Source: Bog-756 sp035531955
GTDB lineage: Bacteria > Actinomycetota > Acidimicrobiia > Acidimicrobiales > RAAP-2
NCBI GenBank assembly: GCA_035531955.1
Contig: DATKRZ010000015.1
Span: forward strand, 1-40,056
DNA length: 40,056 nt
Direction: 5' to 3'
Shown one piece after another: positions 17,058 through 25,464 of the stretch (positions within the stretch are counted from its first letter, which is position 1; each line of letters starts with the position of its first letter). The notes below the pieces were generated by a model. The model saw only the letters and a program-made list of their open reading frames with translations. It was not told where the DNA came from and searched no databases. Both the position numbers and the translations under genes were made by a program.

Positions 17058-18845
17058 AAGGACCGGGACGAGCTCTACGGGCTCAACATCCGTGGGCCCG
17101 ACCGCCCCATGCCGTTCATCGACCCCTACCGGACCAAGGGTGAGCTCAACGAGATCGAGCAGTGGAAGCTCGAGCGGCATCCGTTGGAGATCGCCGATGC
17201 CATCATCGACACCTACTCCAAGACGGGCCCGGCCGGGATCGCCGAGGTGCCCGGCGAGCTGGAACGGCTGAAGTGGGCCGGGATCTACCCGCAGAAGCAG
17301 GGCGGCGACGCCTTCATGATGCGGGTCAAAGTCCCCGGCGGGTTCCTGACCGCCCCTCAGATCCGTGAGATCGGTGTGGTGGCCGACGCCTTCGGTGAGG
17401 GGCCGGACGGGACGGAGAGCCGGGTGTTCGGCTCGCGCTATGCCGACCTGACCACCCGTCAGACCGTGCAGATCCACTGGTTGCGCATCGGGGACATCCC
17501 CCGGATCTGGCGTCGGCTCGCTGCCGTCGGCCTGACCACCCTCCAGGCCTGCGGCGACTCGTCGCGCAACGTGCTGAGCTGCCCGGTCTCTGGGGTGGAC
17601 GCCCGCGAGGCCTTCGACGGGCTCCCGGTGGCCCGGGCGATCTCGGACTACTTCACCGGGAACCGCGAGTACGCCAACCTTCCCCGCAAGTTCAAGATGT
17701 CGGTCACCGGGTGCGTCGAGGACTGCGCCCAGGCCGAGATCAACGACATCGGCCTCTGGCCGGCGCGGGCGGAGGACGGCACGCTCGGATTCAACCTGTT
17801 GGCAGGTGGCGGGCTGTCGGACGGCGAGCGCATGGCCTCGGACATCGACGTCTTCGTCGCACCCGACCGGGCCGTCGAGGTCACCCGGGCCATCGCCCAG
17901 CTCTACGGGGAGCTCGGCAACCGTGAGAACCGGGGCCAGGCCCGCATGCGCTACCTGGTCCAGGAATTGGGCCCCGAGGGGTTCCGGGCCGAGCTGGCTG
18001 CCCGGGCCCGCTTCGAGCTGGTCCCGGCGGGCGAGGACCTCACCCGCCGGTACCGGGGCGACCATGTCGGCGTACATCCCCAGAAGGAGGACGGGCTGTA
18101 CTACGTGGGCTGCTCGGTCCCGGTGGGCCGGATGAACGGCCTCGAACTGGTCGAGGTGGCCCGCCTGGCGGAGACCTACGGCGACGCCACCGTGCGCATC
18201 GGGACCGACCAGAACATCACCTTGACCGGGGTGCCCGAGGCCCGCATCGACGCGCTGGTGTCCGAGGACCTCATGCAGAAGTACTCGCCCTATCCGGGGC
18301 CCTTCTCCCGTGGGGTGGTGGCCTGCACCGGCAGCGAGTTCTGCCGCTACGCCATCGTGGAGACCAAGGAGCGGGCCGTCAAGTGGGCCAGGTTCCTCGA
18401 CGAGCAGCTGGCCGACGAGCCGGTGGGGGCGCCACCGACCCACGGCGGCCGTTCCGGCCCCCGAGAGGATACCGGTGTCATCCGCATGCACTTCTCGGGC
18501 TGCTCTGCCAGTTGCGCCCAGCCCCAGATCGCCGACATCGGGTTCCGCGGCGAGGTGGCCAACGTGGGCGATCACCTGGCCGAGGCGGTCGACATCGGCA
18601 TGGGCGGGTCCCTGGGCGCCGGCGCCGCCTTCATCGACTGGATCGAACACGCCCGGCCGGTCAACGACGTCCCCGAGGCCCTGTTGCGGGTGGTCCGTCG
18701 CTACCAGTCGGAGCGCCGGGAGAACGAGCCGTTCTACAACTGGGCCCGGCGGGTGCCCAACGACGACCTGCGCCTCACCCTGGCCGCCGAGGGGACCGGG
18801 ACGCCGGTGGCCCTCACCTCGAGGCAAACCGGACGGGCCCGATGA
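17052..18845 (+). CDS. Siroheme [4Fe-4S] sulfite/nitrite reductase
   Basis: The enzyme performs the six-electron reduction of sulfite to sulfide (or nitrite to ammonia). The 597-residue protein has the two-fold ferredoxin-like repeat of the family and the four cluster cysteines in canonical spacing: Cys425-x5-Cys431 in ACTGSEFC and Cys484-x3-Cys488 in SGCSASC. Its nearest known type is mycobacterial NirA/SirA, an assimilatory sulfite reductase. Candidates for that enzyme's Tyr-Cys pair are Tyr79 (AGIYPQK) and Cys167 (LQACGDS), placed by motif only. Context (cysH upstream, siroheme synthesis divergent) favours sulfite. The stop overlaps the start of an FrhB-like gene (ATGA, 18842-18845), implying translational coupling with an electron donor. 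Confidence 0.93.
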   Translation: MTKDRDELYGLNIRGPDRPMPFIDPYRTKGELNEIEQWKLERHPLEIADAIIDTYSKTGPAGIAEVPGELERLKWAGIYPQKQGGDAFMMRVKVPGGFLTAPQIREIGVVADAFGEGPDGTESRVFGSRYADLTTRQTVQIHWLRIGDIPRIWRRLAAVGLTTLQACGDSSRNVLSCPVSGVDAREAFDGLPVARAISDYFTGNREYANLPRKFKMSVTGCVEDCAQAEINDIGLWPARAEDGTLGFNLLAGGGLSDGERMASDIDVFVAPDRAVEVTRAIAQLYGELGNRENRGQARMRYLVQELGPEGFRAELAARARFELVPAGEDLTRRYRGDHVGVHPQKEDGLYYVGCSVPVGRMNGLELVEVARLAETYGDATVRIGTDQNITLTGVPEARIDALVSEDLMQKYSPYPGPFSRGVVACTGSEFCRYAIVETKERAVKWARFLDEQLADEPVGAPPTHGGRSGPREDTGVIRMHFSGCSASCAQPQIADIGFRGEVANVGDHLAEAVDIGMGGSLGAGAAFIDWIEHARPVNDVPEALLRVVRRYQSERRENEPFYNWARRVPNDDLRLTLAAEGTGTPVALTSRQTGRAR

Positions 18846-20116
18846 AGGCCTACCGGATACGCGAGGAGATGAACGGGGTCGCCGAGCCTCCGGGCAAGAC
18901 CTGGTTCTGGGAGCTGCAGGCCGGGGTCATCGGCGCCGACCGGTGCATCCAGTGCGGGACCTGTGTGGCGGTGTGCCCGTCCAACTCCATCGGCATCAAT
19001 GAGGACACCGAGCTGCCCGAGCTGGTCAAGATGTGCACCGGCTGCTCGCTGTGCTGGGACTTCTGCCCGCGGGGCGGGCTCCGCTACGAAGCCCTGTGGC
19101 CCCCGTCGACCGTCGGGGACGCCGAGGGCAGGGGAGCCGTCGTGCGGGCCGATGCCGCCGACAACTACTGGAAGATCACCGGTGGCCCCCCCGGCGACGG
19201 CCTGGGCGCGGTGCTCGACTCCTACGCCGTCCGGGCCGGCTCGCGTCCCGACGGCGCCCAGGACGGCGGCGTGGTCACGGCGCTGCTCATCGCCGCCCTG
19301 GCCGGTGGGGAGATCGACGGTGCCCTGGTGACCCGGCCGAGCGACGATCCCGACCAGCCGTGGAAGGGTGTGGCCCACCTGGCCACGACGGCCAAGGAGA
19401 TCACCGAGGCCGCGGGCAGCTACTACAACCAGACCATGGCGCTGGCCGAGCTGGACCTGTCCCGCTACGACCTCCCGGCCAAGCCCCGGATCGCCGTGGT
19501 CGGCACGCCGTGCGAGATCCAGGGTATCCGGGCCATGCAGTCGCGGCGCTGGCCCACCGGCGCCCACCGGGTCGACGCCGTGGTGCTGACCATTGCCCTG
19601 CTGTGCACCAAGAGCTTCGACTACCAGGGACTGATGCTCCAGCTCCTGCGGGAGGACCGGGAGATCGACATCGAGCGGGTCAGCAAGGTGGATGTCATCC
19701 GGGGCCGGATGATCGTGGAGTACCGGGACGGGGAGGTGGCGGTCGACGAGCCCATCAAGAACTTCCACGGCGCCGCCCTCAAGGGATGCGACGAGTGCGC
19801 CGACTTCCTGGGCCGGGGAGCCGACCTCTCGGTGGGCAGCGTCGGTGCGATGGACGGATGGAGCAGCGTGCTGGTCCGCACCGAGCGCGGCCGCAGGGCG
19901 CTCGACAATGCCCGTGCCCGGCTGGACTTCCGCGAGCTCGACAACCCCGAGGCCCTGGTCAAGCTCGACGCCTTCGACAAGCGGATCGCCATGGACAGCC
20001 TGCGCCGGGAGTTCGATCCCGACGCGCCCTTGTTCATCGACTACGAGGAGCATCTCTCGGCCTACGAGGGCAGTGACCGGGCCCCGGTGGAGCTCGACCA
20101 CGGGGGCCGGCGATGA
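18842..20116 (+). CDS. FrhB-type coenzyme F420 oxidoreductase with 2x[4Fe-4S] ferredoxin domain
   Basis: This 424-residue protein begins with a bacterial-ferredoxin domain carrying two complete C-x2-C-x2-C-x3-C motifs (Cys35/38/41/45 and Cys65/68/71/75). It continues into the FrhB/FpoF/FdhB fold: GGVVTALL, GTPCEIQGIRA and CDECADFLGRGADLSVGSVG, which in F420-reducing hydrogenase beta bind FAD, Fe-S and F420. The family moves electrons between F420H2 and iron-sulfur partners. ATG 18842 overlaps the stop of the siroheme reductase by four bases. In methanogens an FpoF/FrhB-like domain is fused to a siroheme reductase as F420-dependent sulfite reductase, so this pair may be a two-gene analogue. 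The electron donor is inferred; chlorophyll-type and other FrhB homologues do not use F420. Confidence 0.88.
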   Translation: MKAYRIREEMNGVAEPPGKTWFWELQAGVIGADRCIQCGTCVAVCPSNSIGINEDTELPELVKMCTGCSLCWDFCPRGGLRYEALWPPSTVGDAEGRGAVVRADAADNYWKITGGPPGDGLGAVLDSYAVRAGSRPDGAQDGGVVTALLIAALAGGEIDGALVTRPSDDPDQPWKGVAHLATTAKEITEAAGSYYNQTMALAELDLSRYDLPAKPRIAVVGTPCEIQGIRAMQSRRWPTGAHRVDAVVLTIALLCTKSFDYQGLMLQLLREDREIDIERVSKVDVIRGRMIVEYRDGEVAVDEPIKNFHGAALKGCDECADFLGRGADLSVGSVGAMDGWSSVLVRTERGRRALDNARARLDFRELDNPEALVKLDAFDKRIAMDSLRREFDPDAPLFIDYEEHLSAYEGSDRAPVELDHGGRR

Positions 20117-20227
20117 CCCGGGCAGCGGCCCGGGTCGCCGGGCCCGTCCGCCCGGGGGACGGCGTGCCTGTCGACCCTGGTCCGAGGGTCGGGCCGGCAG
20201 GGCCGGGCCGGCCGGGCCAGATGTGGT

Positions 20228-20233
20228 TAGGGT
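20228..20233 (+). promoter_or_regulatory. -10 hexamer of the 20241 gene
   Basis: TAGGGT ends 7 bases before the ATG at 20241 and there is no Shine-Dalgarno, pointing to a leaderless transcript separate from the sulfur operon. Confidence 0.45.
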
Positions 20234-20240
20234 GGCCCAC

Positions 20241-20570
20241 ATGACCGTGTTCGAGGTGGAGGGAGGGCCCCGGTTGGAGCTTCCCGACGAGCCTCAGGAC
20301 CTGAAGGCGGGCCTGCGCGATGCGCTGCTCGGCGGGCAGGATTGGCGGGCAGGGTTCAGCGATGACATCTGCATCGGGCTATGGCTGTGGGGCCGCTGGC
20401 GGCCCGCCCTCGAGCCCAACGGTCTGAGCCGCGAGGAGTTCGTCGACCTGGTCATCGCCAACAAGCGCGAGCTGTGGCTGTGGCTGATGGGCGAGCGCCA
20501 GTGGATCCAGTACCTGACCGGACTGGCCGGAAGAGTCATCCGGCGCCTGCCGGCCGCCAGCACCCGGTGA
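20241..20570 (+). CDS. Small conserved-looking protein, function unknown
   Basis: This is a 109-residue acidic, tryptophan-rich protein with no signal peptide or membrane segment. The N-terminal part (VEGGPRLELPDEPQDLKAGL) is followed by a region with repeated Trp residues (IGLWLWGRWRP, ELWLWLMGERQW) and a basic C-terminus. I recognise no family. The ATG at 20241 is chosen because a -10-like TAGGGT ends 7 bases upstream; the frame also runs open through the intergenic region. It lies 124 bases after the F420 oxidoreductase on the same strand. Whether it belongs to the sulfur operon is unclear. Confidence 0.65.
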   Translation: MTVFEVEGGPRLELPDEPQDLKAGLRDALLGGQDWRAGFSDDICIGLWLWGRWRPALEPNGLSREEFVDLVIANKRELWLWLMGERQWIQYLTGLAGRVIRRLPAASTR

Positions 20571-20589
20571 CCGGAACGGGGTCCCGGGA

Positions 20590-20595
20590 TAGCAT
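20590..20595 (+). promoter_or_regulatory. -10 hexamer of the 20632 gene
   Basis: TAGCAT lies 36 bases before the ATG at 20632. With the strong AGGAGG at 20622-20627 it gives a short leadered transcript. Confidence 0.35.
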
Positions 20596-20621
20596 GCCCG
20601 TTCAGCCAGCGGCTGCCCGAT

Positions 20622-20627
20622 AGGAGG
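20622..20627 (+). promoter_or_regulatory. Ribosome binding site of the 20632 gene
   Basis: A perfect AGGAGG lies 4 bases before the ATG at 20632 and fixes that start, the best Shine-Dalgarno on the plus strand of this region. Confidence 0.7.
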
Positions 20628-20631
20628 GCCG

Positions 20632-21144
20632 ATGCCCCGCGTCACCGTTCCGGTCGAAAAGGACCCCCTGGTCTATGTGTGGACGGAGATGGCCCCGTCG
20701 CTGACCGCCGCGGCCGGGGGCTACAGCAACGCGGTCTACCAGACCTCGTCACTCTCCTTGCGGGAGTTCGAGGCCGCCCGGGTCACCATGGCCCGTGTCA
20801 ACGAGTGCGCCCTCTGCCTGGGTTGGCGCACGGCGCGGGACGTGCCGGACCGGTCGGACGATCCGGACGCCATCCCCGAGTCGTTCTACGACGCGGTCGG
20901 CGTGCGCGGCGACCTCGGCGGGCTCGACGAACGCGAGCGCCTGGCGGCCGAGTTCTCGGAACGGTACGCCCGGGACCATCTGGGAATGGATGACGCCTTC
21001 TGGGACCGCCTCCACGACAGCTTCAGCGACAGCGAGCTGGTCGACCTGGGGCTGTGCGTGGCGTCGTGGCTGGCATTGGGCCGCTTCAACCAGGTCTTCG
21101 GCATCGACGGCGGATGCCAGGTGCCCGGCTTCCACGCCGGCTGA
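20632..21144 (+). CDS. Carboxymuconolactone decarboxylase / AhpD-like protein
   Basis: This 170-residue all-helical protein has the AhpD-type redox signature NECALCLGW, with Cys59 and Cys62 as a CxxC pair preceded by Glu58. In AhpD the motif continues to a His four residues after the second Cys; here it is Arg66, so the proton-relay residue is missing and peroxidase-type activity is uncertain. The C-terminal helices (ELVDLGLCVASWLALGRFN) match the CMD fold. Family members act as alkylhydroperoxidases, gamma-carboxymuconolactone decarboxylases, or uncharacterised thiol oxidoreductases. The EthD-domain gene follows after 17 bases and is probably co-transcribed. Confidence 0.82.
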   Translation: MPRVTVPVEKDPLVYVWTEMAPSLTAAAGGYSNAVYQTSSLSLREFEAARVTMARVNECALCLGWRTARDVPDRSDDPDAIPESFYDAVGVRGDLGGLDERERLAAEFSERYARDHLGMDDAFWDRLHDSFSDSELVDLGLCVASWLALGRFNQVFGIDGGCQVPGFHAG

Positions 21145-21161
21145 ACCGGGCCCGGCGACCG

Positions 21162-21893
21162 GTGGAGAAGGTCATCTACCTCCTGTGGCGCGACGGTGCC
21201 CCCGGGTCCGGAGACGCCCTGCGGGACGAACTCCTCGGTGAGACGGCGCCGCGGCTCCTGGCCTCTGGCGCCCGGGGCCTCGGGGTCAATGTCCACGACA
21301 CGGCTGCGGCAGAGGCTCCGTCACCCGCCCCTCCACCCGCCGGGGAGGCGCCCCACGCGGCCGAGGTGTCGGTATGGCTGGACACCTACCAGCGGAGGCG
21401 GGAGGCGGAGGCGGCCATCGCCGACCTCGGCCTGCGCTCGGCCGCCTACCTGGTGGCCGAGTCCCTCTACGACGACTACGGAACCACCCCCCACGCCCGG
21501 CCCCGCCACTGGGTGGATGGGGACCGGTCGCCGGGCGTGCTCACGGTGGCGTTGATCCATCGTCCCGAAGGGCTCGACTACCTCGAGTGGATCCGCCGTT
21601 GGCACGGCACGCAGTCGCCGGTGTCGGGCGAGCTCCAGCCCCGCACCCGGTATGTGCGCAACGAGGTCGTGCGACCGCTGACCGAGGGTGCGCCGGAGGT
21701 CGACGGCATCGTCGAGGAGGGGTGGCCCTCCGCCGGCCACGTCGCCGACCCCCTGCTCTTCTTCAACGCCACCTCCGACGAGGAGCTGAGCGCCAACCTG
21801 TCGCGGATGATGGCCAGCGTCGAGGCCTGTCTCGATCTGGGCCGGCTGCGCAGCGCGACCATGAGTGAGTACCTGTTCAAGTCGCCCGACTGA
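21162..21893 (+). CDS. EthD-domain protein
   Basis: A 243-residue cytosolic protein with two ferredoxin-like alpha+beta segments of the dimeric alpha/beta barrel type. The first starts at MEKVIYLLWRDG; the second carries ALIHRPEGLDYLEWIRRWHG, a typical EthD start, and ends with LFFNATSDEELSANLSRMM. EthD proteins accompany degradation of ethers, polyketides and aromatic compounds, but the biochemical role is mostly unknown. A Pro/Ala-rich linker separates an early segment (to about residue 45) from the middle. The start GTG 21162 follows the AhpD-like stop by 17 bases. Pairing of CMD-fold and EthD-fold genes hints at a shared oxidative or detoxifying task, which is inference only. Confidence 0.78.
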   Translation: MEKVIYLLWRDGAPGSGDALRDELLGETAPRLLASGARGLGVNVHDTAAAEAPSPAPPPAGEAPHAAEVSVWLDTYQRRREAEAAIADLGLRSAAYLVAESLYDDYGTTPHARPRHWVDGDRSPGVLTVALIHRPEGLDYLEWIRRWHGTQSPVSGELQPRTRYVRNEVVRPLTEGAPEVDGIVEEGWPSAGHVADPLLFFNATSDEELSANLSRMMASVEACLDLGRLRSATMSEYLFKSPD

Positions 21894-21947
21894 CACCGGT
21901 GCCGGCCTGTGGCCGGGCCCGACTGACACCGGTGTCGGCCTGTGGCC
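21885..21947 (+). repeat. 33-bp-period tandem duplication between EthD gene and ychF
   Basis: A 30-bp segment (21885-21914) is repeated at 21918-21947 with a single mismatch (C/T at the 18th base). The first copy spans the stop codon of the EthD-domain gene, so the second carries a ghost copy of the end of that gene (Pro-Asp-stop). A central ACCGGT in each copy is palindromic. Confidence 0.9.
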
Positions 21948-22005
21948 GCCATCACCTACCATCTGCCGACGGCCCGCCGCCGAGCGGAGCCGGGGCCGCG
22001 ACACC

Positions 22006-22013
22006 GGAGGAGG
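22006..22013 (+). promoter_or_regulatory. Ribosome binding site of ychF
   Basis: GGAGGAGG ends 5 bases before the GTG at 22019 and decides the start; the frame is open for another 120 bases upstream, but that extension is the duplicated junction DNA. Confidence 0.75.
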
Positions 22014-22018
22014 CACCC

Positions 22019-23104
<1,086 letters not shown>

Positions 23105-23138
23105 AAACGGTCATAAGTCCAGTTCGAGGGCCTACGAC

Positions 23139-23390
23139 TCAATCCCCTGTCCGCCCAGAGTCCGCGACGGTCTCGCCGCCGGAATCACCTCCGGCCAATT
23201 CGATGCGGAGCCGGTCTATCTCGTCCACCAGCTGAACACGGTCCTCGCGAAGGAGCGTCAGGTAGGCAGCGATGGGGGTGAGTCCCTGGTTTCTACCTGC
23301 AAGCGCGATCACGGGCGGTGGTTCGTCCAATCGAGCCCTGATTGCTGCCAGTTGCTCGTCGCTCATTCCGTCGAAGTGGTCGTCTTCCAT
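23139..23390 (-). CDS. Small hypothetical protein
   Basis: An 83-residue acidic protein with no membrane segment. The first half has the helical stretch MSDEQLAAIRARLDEP; the second (AAYLTLLREDRVQLVDEIDRLRIEL) has heptad spacing and is likely a short coiled coil. The ATG at 23390 is preceded by GGAG on the minus strand. Codon use is like neighbouring genes, so it is probably real, but I recognise no family. It lies downstream of hsp20 on the same strand, 235 bases away, with a strong hairpin between them. Confidence 0.55.
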   Translation of the reverse strand: MEDDHFDGMSDEQLAAIRARLDEPPPVIALAGRNQGLTPIAAYLTLLREDRVQLVDEIDRLRIELAGGDSGGETVADSGRTGD

Positions 23391-23458
23391 CGAGGGTGCT
23401 CCATTCCGTGCCCACCGAGGCGGTCAACCGTTCCAGGATTCCCCGGATCGGAGCAGGA

Positions 23459-23492
23459 GAGCGGCCCAGTCGCCCACTGGGTCGGGCCGCTC
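23459..23492. terminator. Perfect 9-bp hairpin downstream of hsp20
   Basis: GAGCGGCCC (23459-23467) pairs with GGGCCGCTC (23484-23492) around a 16-base loop, which itself can rearrange into CCCAGT/ACTGGG. No T-run follows on either strand. It may end hsp20 transcription 134 bases after its stop or stabilise the 3' end. Confidence 0.4.
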
Positions 23493-23625
23493 CTCCCACT
23501 CCCGTCAGTGTCATCTCCCCTGGACTCGTTCCCGATCCCCGCCGGTATTCGACGCAAGGAGCAGGCGGAGCGACCATGCTCCCGCGCTCGCCGAGCCCAC
23601 TTTCCGTTCAAGCCAGGGACCAGAA

Positions 23626-24066
23626 CTAGGCAGACAGCTGTTGTTTGTCCGGCTGCTCAGAGATCGCGATGCGCCGGGGCTTCGCGCGTTCGGCCACCGG
23701 GATCACCAACGTGAGCACCCCCGCCTCATACTCGGCCTGGATGTTCTCGGTGTCGAGGTTGCTGCCCAGGAACACCTGCCGGGAGAACGCCCCAAAAGGC
23801 CGTTCGGCGATTGCCGACTCCACACCGTCTGACGCGGGCGGGGCCGGTCGCTCGGCCCTGATGGTGAGGACATTGTCCTCGATGGTCAGATCGACAGAGT
23901 CGGCGCTCACTCCGGGTAGATCCAGACGGATGAGGAAGGAGTCGTCCTTCCGGTAGGCGTCCATCGGCATCGCCATGGAGCGACCACCGTTTCCGCTCTG
24001 GCCGCCCATGAGCTGCTGGAACAGCCGGTCAACGTCCCGGAACGGATCACTACGCACAAGAGCCAT
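23626..24066 (-). CDS. Small heat shock protein Hsp20
   Basis: An alpha-crystallin-family holdase chaperone of 146 residues that binds unfolding proteins in the cytosol. The N-terminal arm (MALVRSDPFRDVDRLFQQL) is typical of the actinobacterial class. The alpha-crystallin domain (about 38-130) includes the RLDLPGVSADSVDLTIEDN strand pair and the conserved YEAGVLTLVIPVAE, where AGVL is the family's A-x-x-x-n-GVL signature. The start ATG 24066 is chosen because AGGAGG lies 8 bases upstream; an ATG at 24075 would be only 2 bases from it. A CIRCE operator lies 76 bases upstream, so HrcA control is expected. Confidence 0.95.
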   Translation of the reverse strand: MALVRSDPFRDVDRLFQQLMGGQSGNGGRSMAMPMDAYRKDDSFLIRLDLPGVSADSVDLTIEDNVLTIRAERPAPPASDGVESAIAERPFGAFSRQVFLGSNLDTENIQAEYEAGVLTLVIPVAERAKPRRIAISEQPDKQQLSA

Positions 24067-24137
24067 GATCATCACCTCCTATAAAGCAAACCCATATTGA
24101 GCTCTCGCGCCGCCTAGCTACTTGCGGTGACAATGGA

Positions 24138-24168
24138 ATTATTAGCACTCTCGACCCGCGAGTGCCAG
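24138..24168 (-). promoter_or_regulatory. Heat-shock promoter of hsp20 with CIRCE operator
   Basis: TTAGCACTC-N9-GAGTGCCAG at 24142-24168 matches the HrcA operator CIRCE (TTAGCACTC-N9-GAGTGCTAA) at 16 of 18 arm positions. On the minus strand TGGCAC (24167-24162) and AATAAT (24143-24138) form a -35/-10 pair with 18-bp spacing, so the operator sits inside the promoter, as at classical HrcA targets. Transcription should start near 24131, giving a leader of about 65 nt. Confidence 0.85.
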
Positions 24169-24555
24169 CCCCTTTTTCGATTTCCGGGCGGCTCCCTCAA
24201 GCGCCAAGGGATCGGTCTCGACCGGGGCCCAGACTTCGTGACGCTCGCCGATCGCATCCTGGATGTGCCCGATGAACTCGACGGGCTTCGGACAGTGAGT
24301 CGGAGCACCGGGGCCGGAGCCGGTGACCATGCGAAAGCACCGACCGGGTCAACGATGATTGAGCTGAACCTGGTTCGCCTGCGGCATTCGGCTTCGACGT
24401 GTAAGGAGCGATGGCGGGTCGAAGGGTCCCTCACCGGCGCGGCCCTCCCCCGTAGTCTGATTGCCGATGTGGTCTTCTGCTGACTGTCCAGAAGGTTCCG
24501 TTGGCCGGCGCCGCCGGTTCGCCCCGACAGCTCCGGGGGGAAGGTCACGAGCGAC
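24169..24555. other. Gene-poor stretch upstream of hsp20
   Basis: These 387 bases have lower GC and no convincing gene. Short open frames exist on both strands, for example a minus-strand frame at 24142-24330, but they cross the CIRCE element, lack ribosome binding sites and show no recognisable motif. It may hold a decayed gene. Confidence 0.5.
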
Positions 24556-25221
24556 GTGAGAAGATCGTCGGTGCCCCCTCGAGTCGTTCCCTCCCTCGAG
24601 GACGTGGCGGCCGGCGAGGTGAGGACATCGTCGCAGCGGGTCGGCCCCCCGGCCTCGGAACGCCCCGTTGCCCGGGCTGCCGCCGCCCGGGCCGGAAGGG
24701 CGATCGGGTTGGTGACCGCCGAGGGGGCGGGGGTCGCTCGGGGGACTCTGTGCTGCTGGCTCGAGGGGGCCGAGGATTCCGACGGGAACCGGAGCACCTC
24801 CCGGGTCTGGCTGGTGTCGCAGGGTGACGTCGGGCCGACGGCGGCGCCCATGGCCCGGGACGCCGGCCGTTGTCCGTCCCCGACCTCGATGACCTCCCAC
24901 CCCGCCGGGACGGAGGCCGTTCAGCTCGAGTTGGCCGATGCCTTGCGCCGGGCCACGGTGGCGGAGACGGTCGTGGCCAGAAAGGACGCTCGGATCGCCG
25001 ACCTCCTCGACCGCCTGGTCGACCGGAACGCCACGATCCAGGCCAAGGACGACGCCCTCGATGCGCTGCGCGTCACCCTCCAGACCCTCCGCGAGGCGGC
25101 CGGACCACGTCCCCGGGTCATCGACGCCACCGCGTCACCGCCGCCGCCGGCGCCGAAGCCGTACCGTCCCTGGGCATCGGCTCCACAGCGAGTGTGGACG
25201 TGGTTGATAGGCACCCCTTGA
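24556..25221 (+). CDS. Orphan protein: HTH-like N-half, coiled-coil C-half
   Basis: A 221-residue frame that I do not recognise as a known family. The middle (GVARGTLCCWLEGAEDS followed by TSRVWLVSQGDV) resembles the helix-turn-helix plus wing of excisionase/MerR-type DNA-binding modules. Residues about 117-177 (ELADALRRATVAETVVARKDARI and onward) have heptad-like spacing of a coiled coil. The C-terminus is Pro-rich and ends with paired Trp residues. GTG 24556 has GAAGGT upstream; an internal ATG at 24889 would give only the coiled-coil half. An intrinsic-terminator-like hairpin begins at its stop codon, supporting a real gene. The N-terminal 50 residues look degenerate, and a frameshift there cannot be excluded. 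Confidence 0.45.
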   Translation: MRRSSVPPRVVPSLEDVAAGEVRTSSQRVGPPASERPVARAAAARAGRAIGLVTAEGAGVARGTLCCWLEGAEDSDGNRSTSRVWLVSQGDVGPTAAPMARDAGRCPSPTSMTSHPAGTEAVQLELADALRRATVAETVVARKDARIADLLDRLVDRNATIQAKDDALDALRVTLQTLREAAGPRPRVIDATASPPPPAPKPYRPWASAPQRVWTWLIGTP

Positions 25222-25246
25222 GGGCCCTTTGCGGTGCGGGCCTTTC
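25221..25246 (+). terminator. Terminator-like hairpin after the 24556 gene
   Basis: AGGGCCC (25221-25227) can pair with GGGCCTT (25238-25244) around a 10-base loop, followed by a short T-rich end (TTTC). It begins at the last base of the stop codon and also lies just beyond the end of the minus-strand ferredoxin gene. Confidence 0.5.
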
Positions 25247-25248
25247 GG

Positions 25249-25464
25249 TCATGGATCCTGTCTGACCAGCGAGAGAGCCAGACGAGGGCAACTCGTTGCC
25301 GCCCGGCGGGCGTGGTCCACCAGCGGCGCGGGGATGTCTCCCGATTCGATCACCGGAAATCCCCAAGGGTCCAGTCGGATGCGCTCTGGCAGTAGTTCGG
25401 CGCAGACCCCGTGCCCGTCGCAGGCAATGGGGTTGATCATGAGGACCAAGCCCGGTCGTTTCAT
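25249..25464 (-). CDS. Small ferredoxin, single-cluster [3Fe-4S]/[4Fe-4S] type
   Basis: The 71-residue protein has CDGHGVC (C-x5-C) and a later SCPRLAL, the three-cysteine pattern of actinobacterial [3Fe-4S] ferredoxins, with LLPERIRLDPWGFP in between. Such proteins shuttle single electrons in the cytosol. Its ATG overlaps the stop of the NuoF-like gene (ATGA, 25464-25461), so the two are translationally coupled and probably exchange electrons. It is the last gene of the redox operon that reads leftward from 31999. It could also serve the P450 encoded elsewhere in the window, but context argues for the operon. Confidence 0.88.
   Translation of the reverse strand: MKRPGLVLMINPIACDGHGVCAELLPERIRLDPWGFPVIESGDIPAPLVDHARRAATSCPRLALSLVRQDP

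Noticed and set aside
17052..18845. Calling the siroheme enzyme a nitrite reductase outright
   Set aside because: The sequence family covers both; the neighbours cysH and siroheme synthesis point to sulfite, so I left the substrate open with that preference.
24142..24330. Small minus-strand frame with fairly normal composition
   Set aside because: It ends inside the CIRCE element and has no ribosome binding site or family match; at most a gene remnant.
24114..24851. Minus-strand frame across the CIRCE region
   Set aside because: Contains the hsp20 promoter, has Ser/Arg-rich composition without motifs, and no ribosome binding site.
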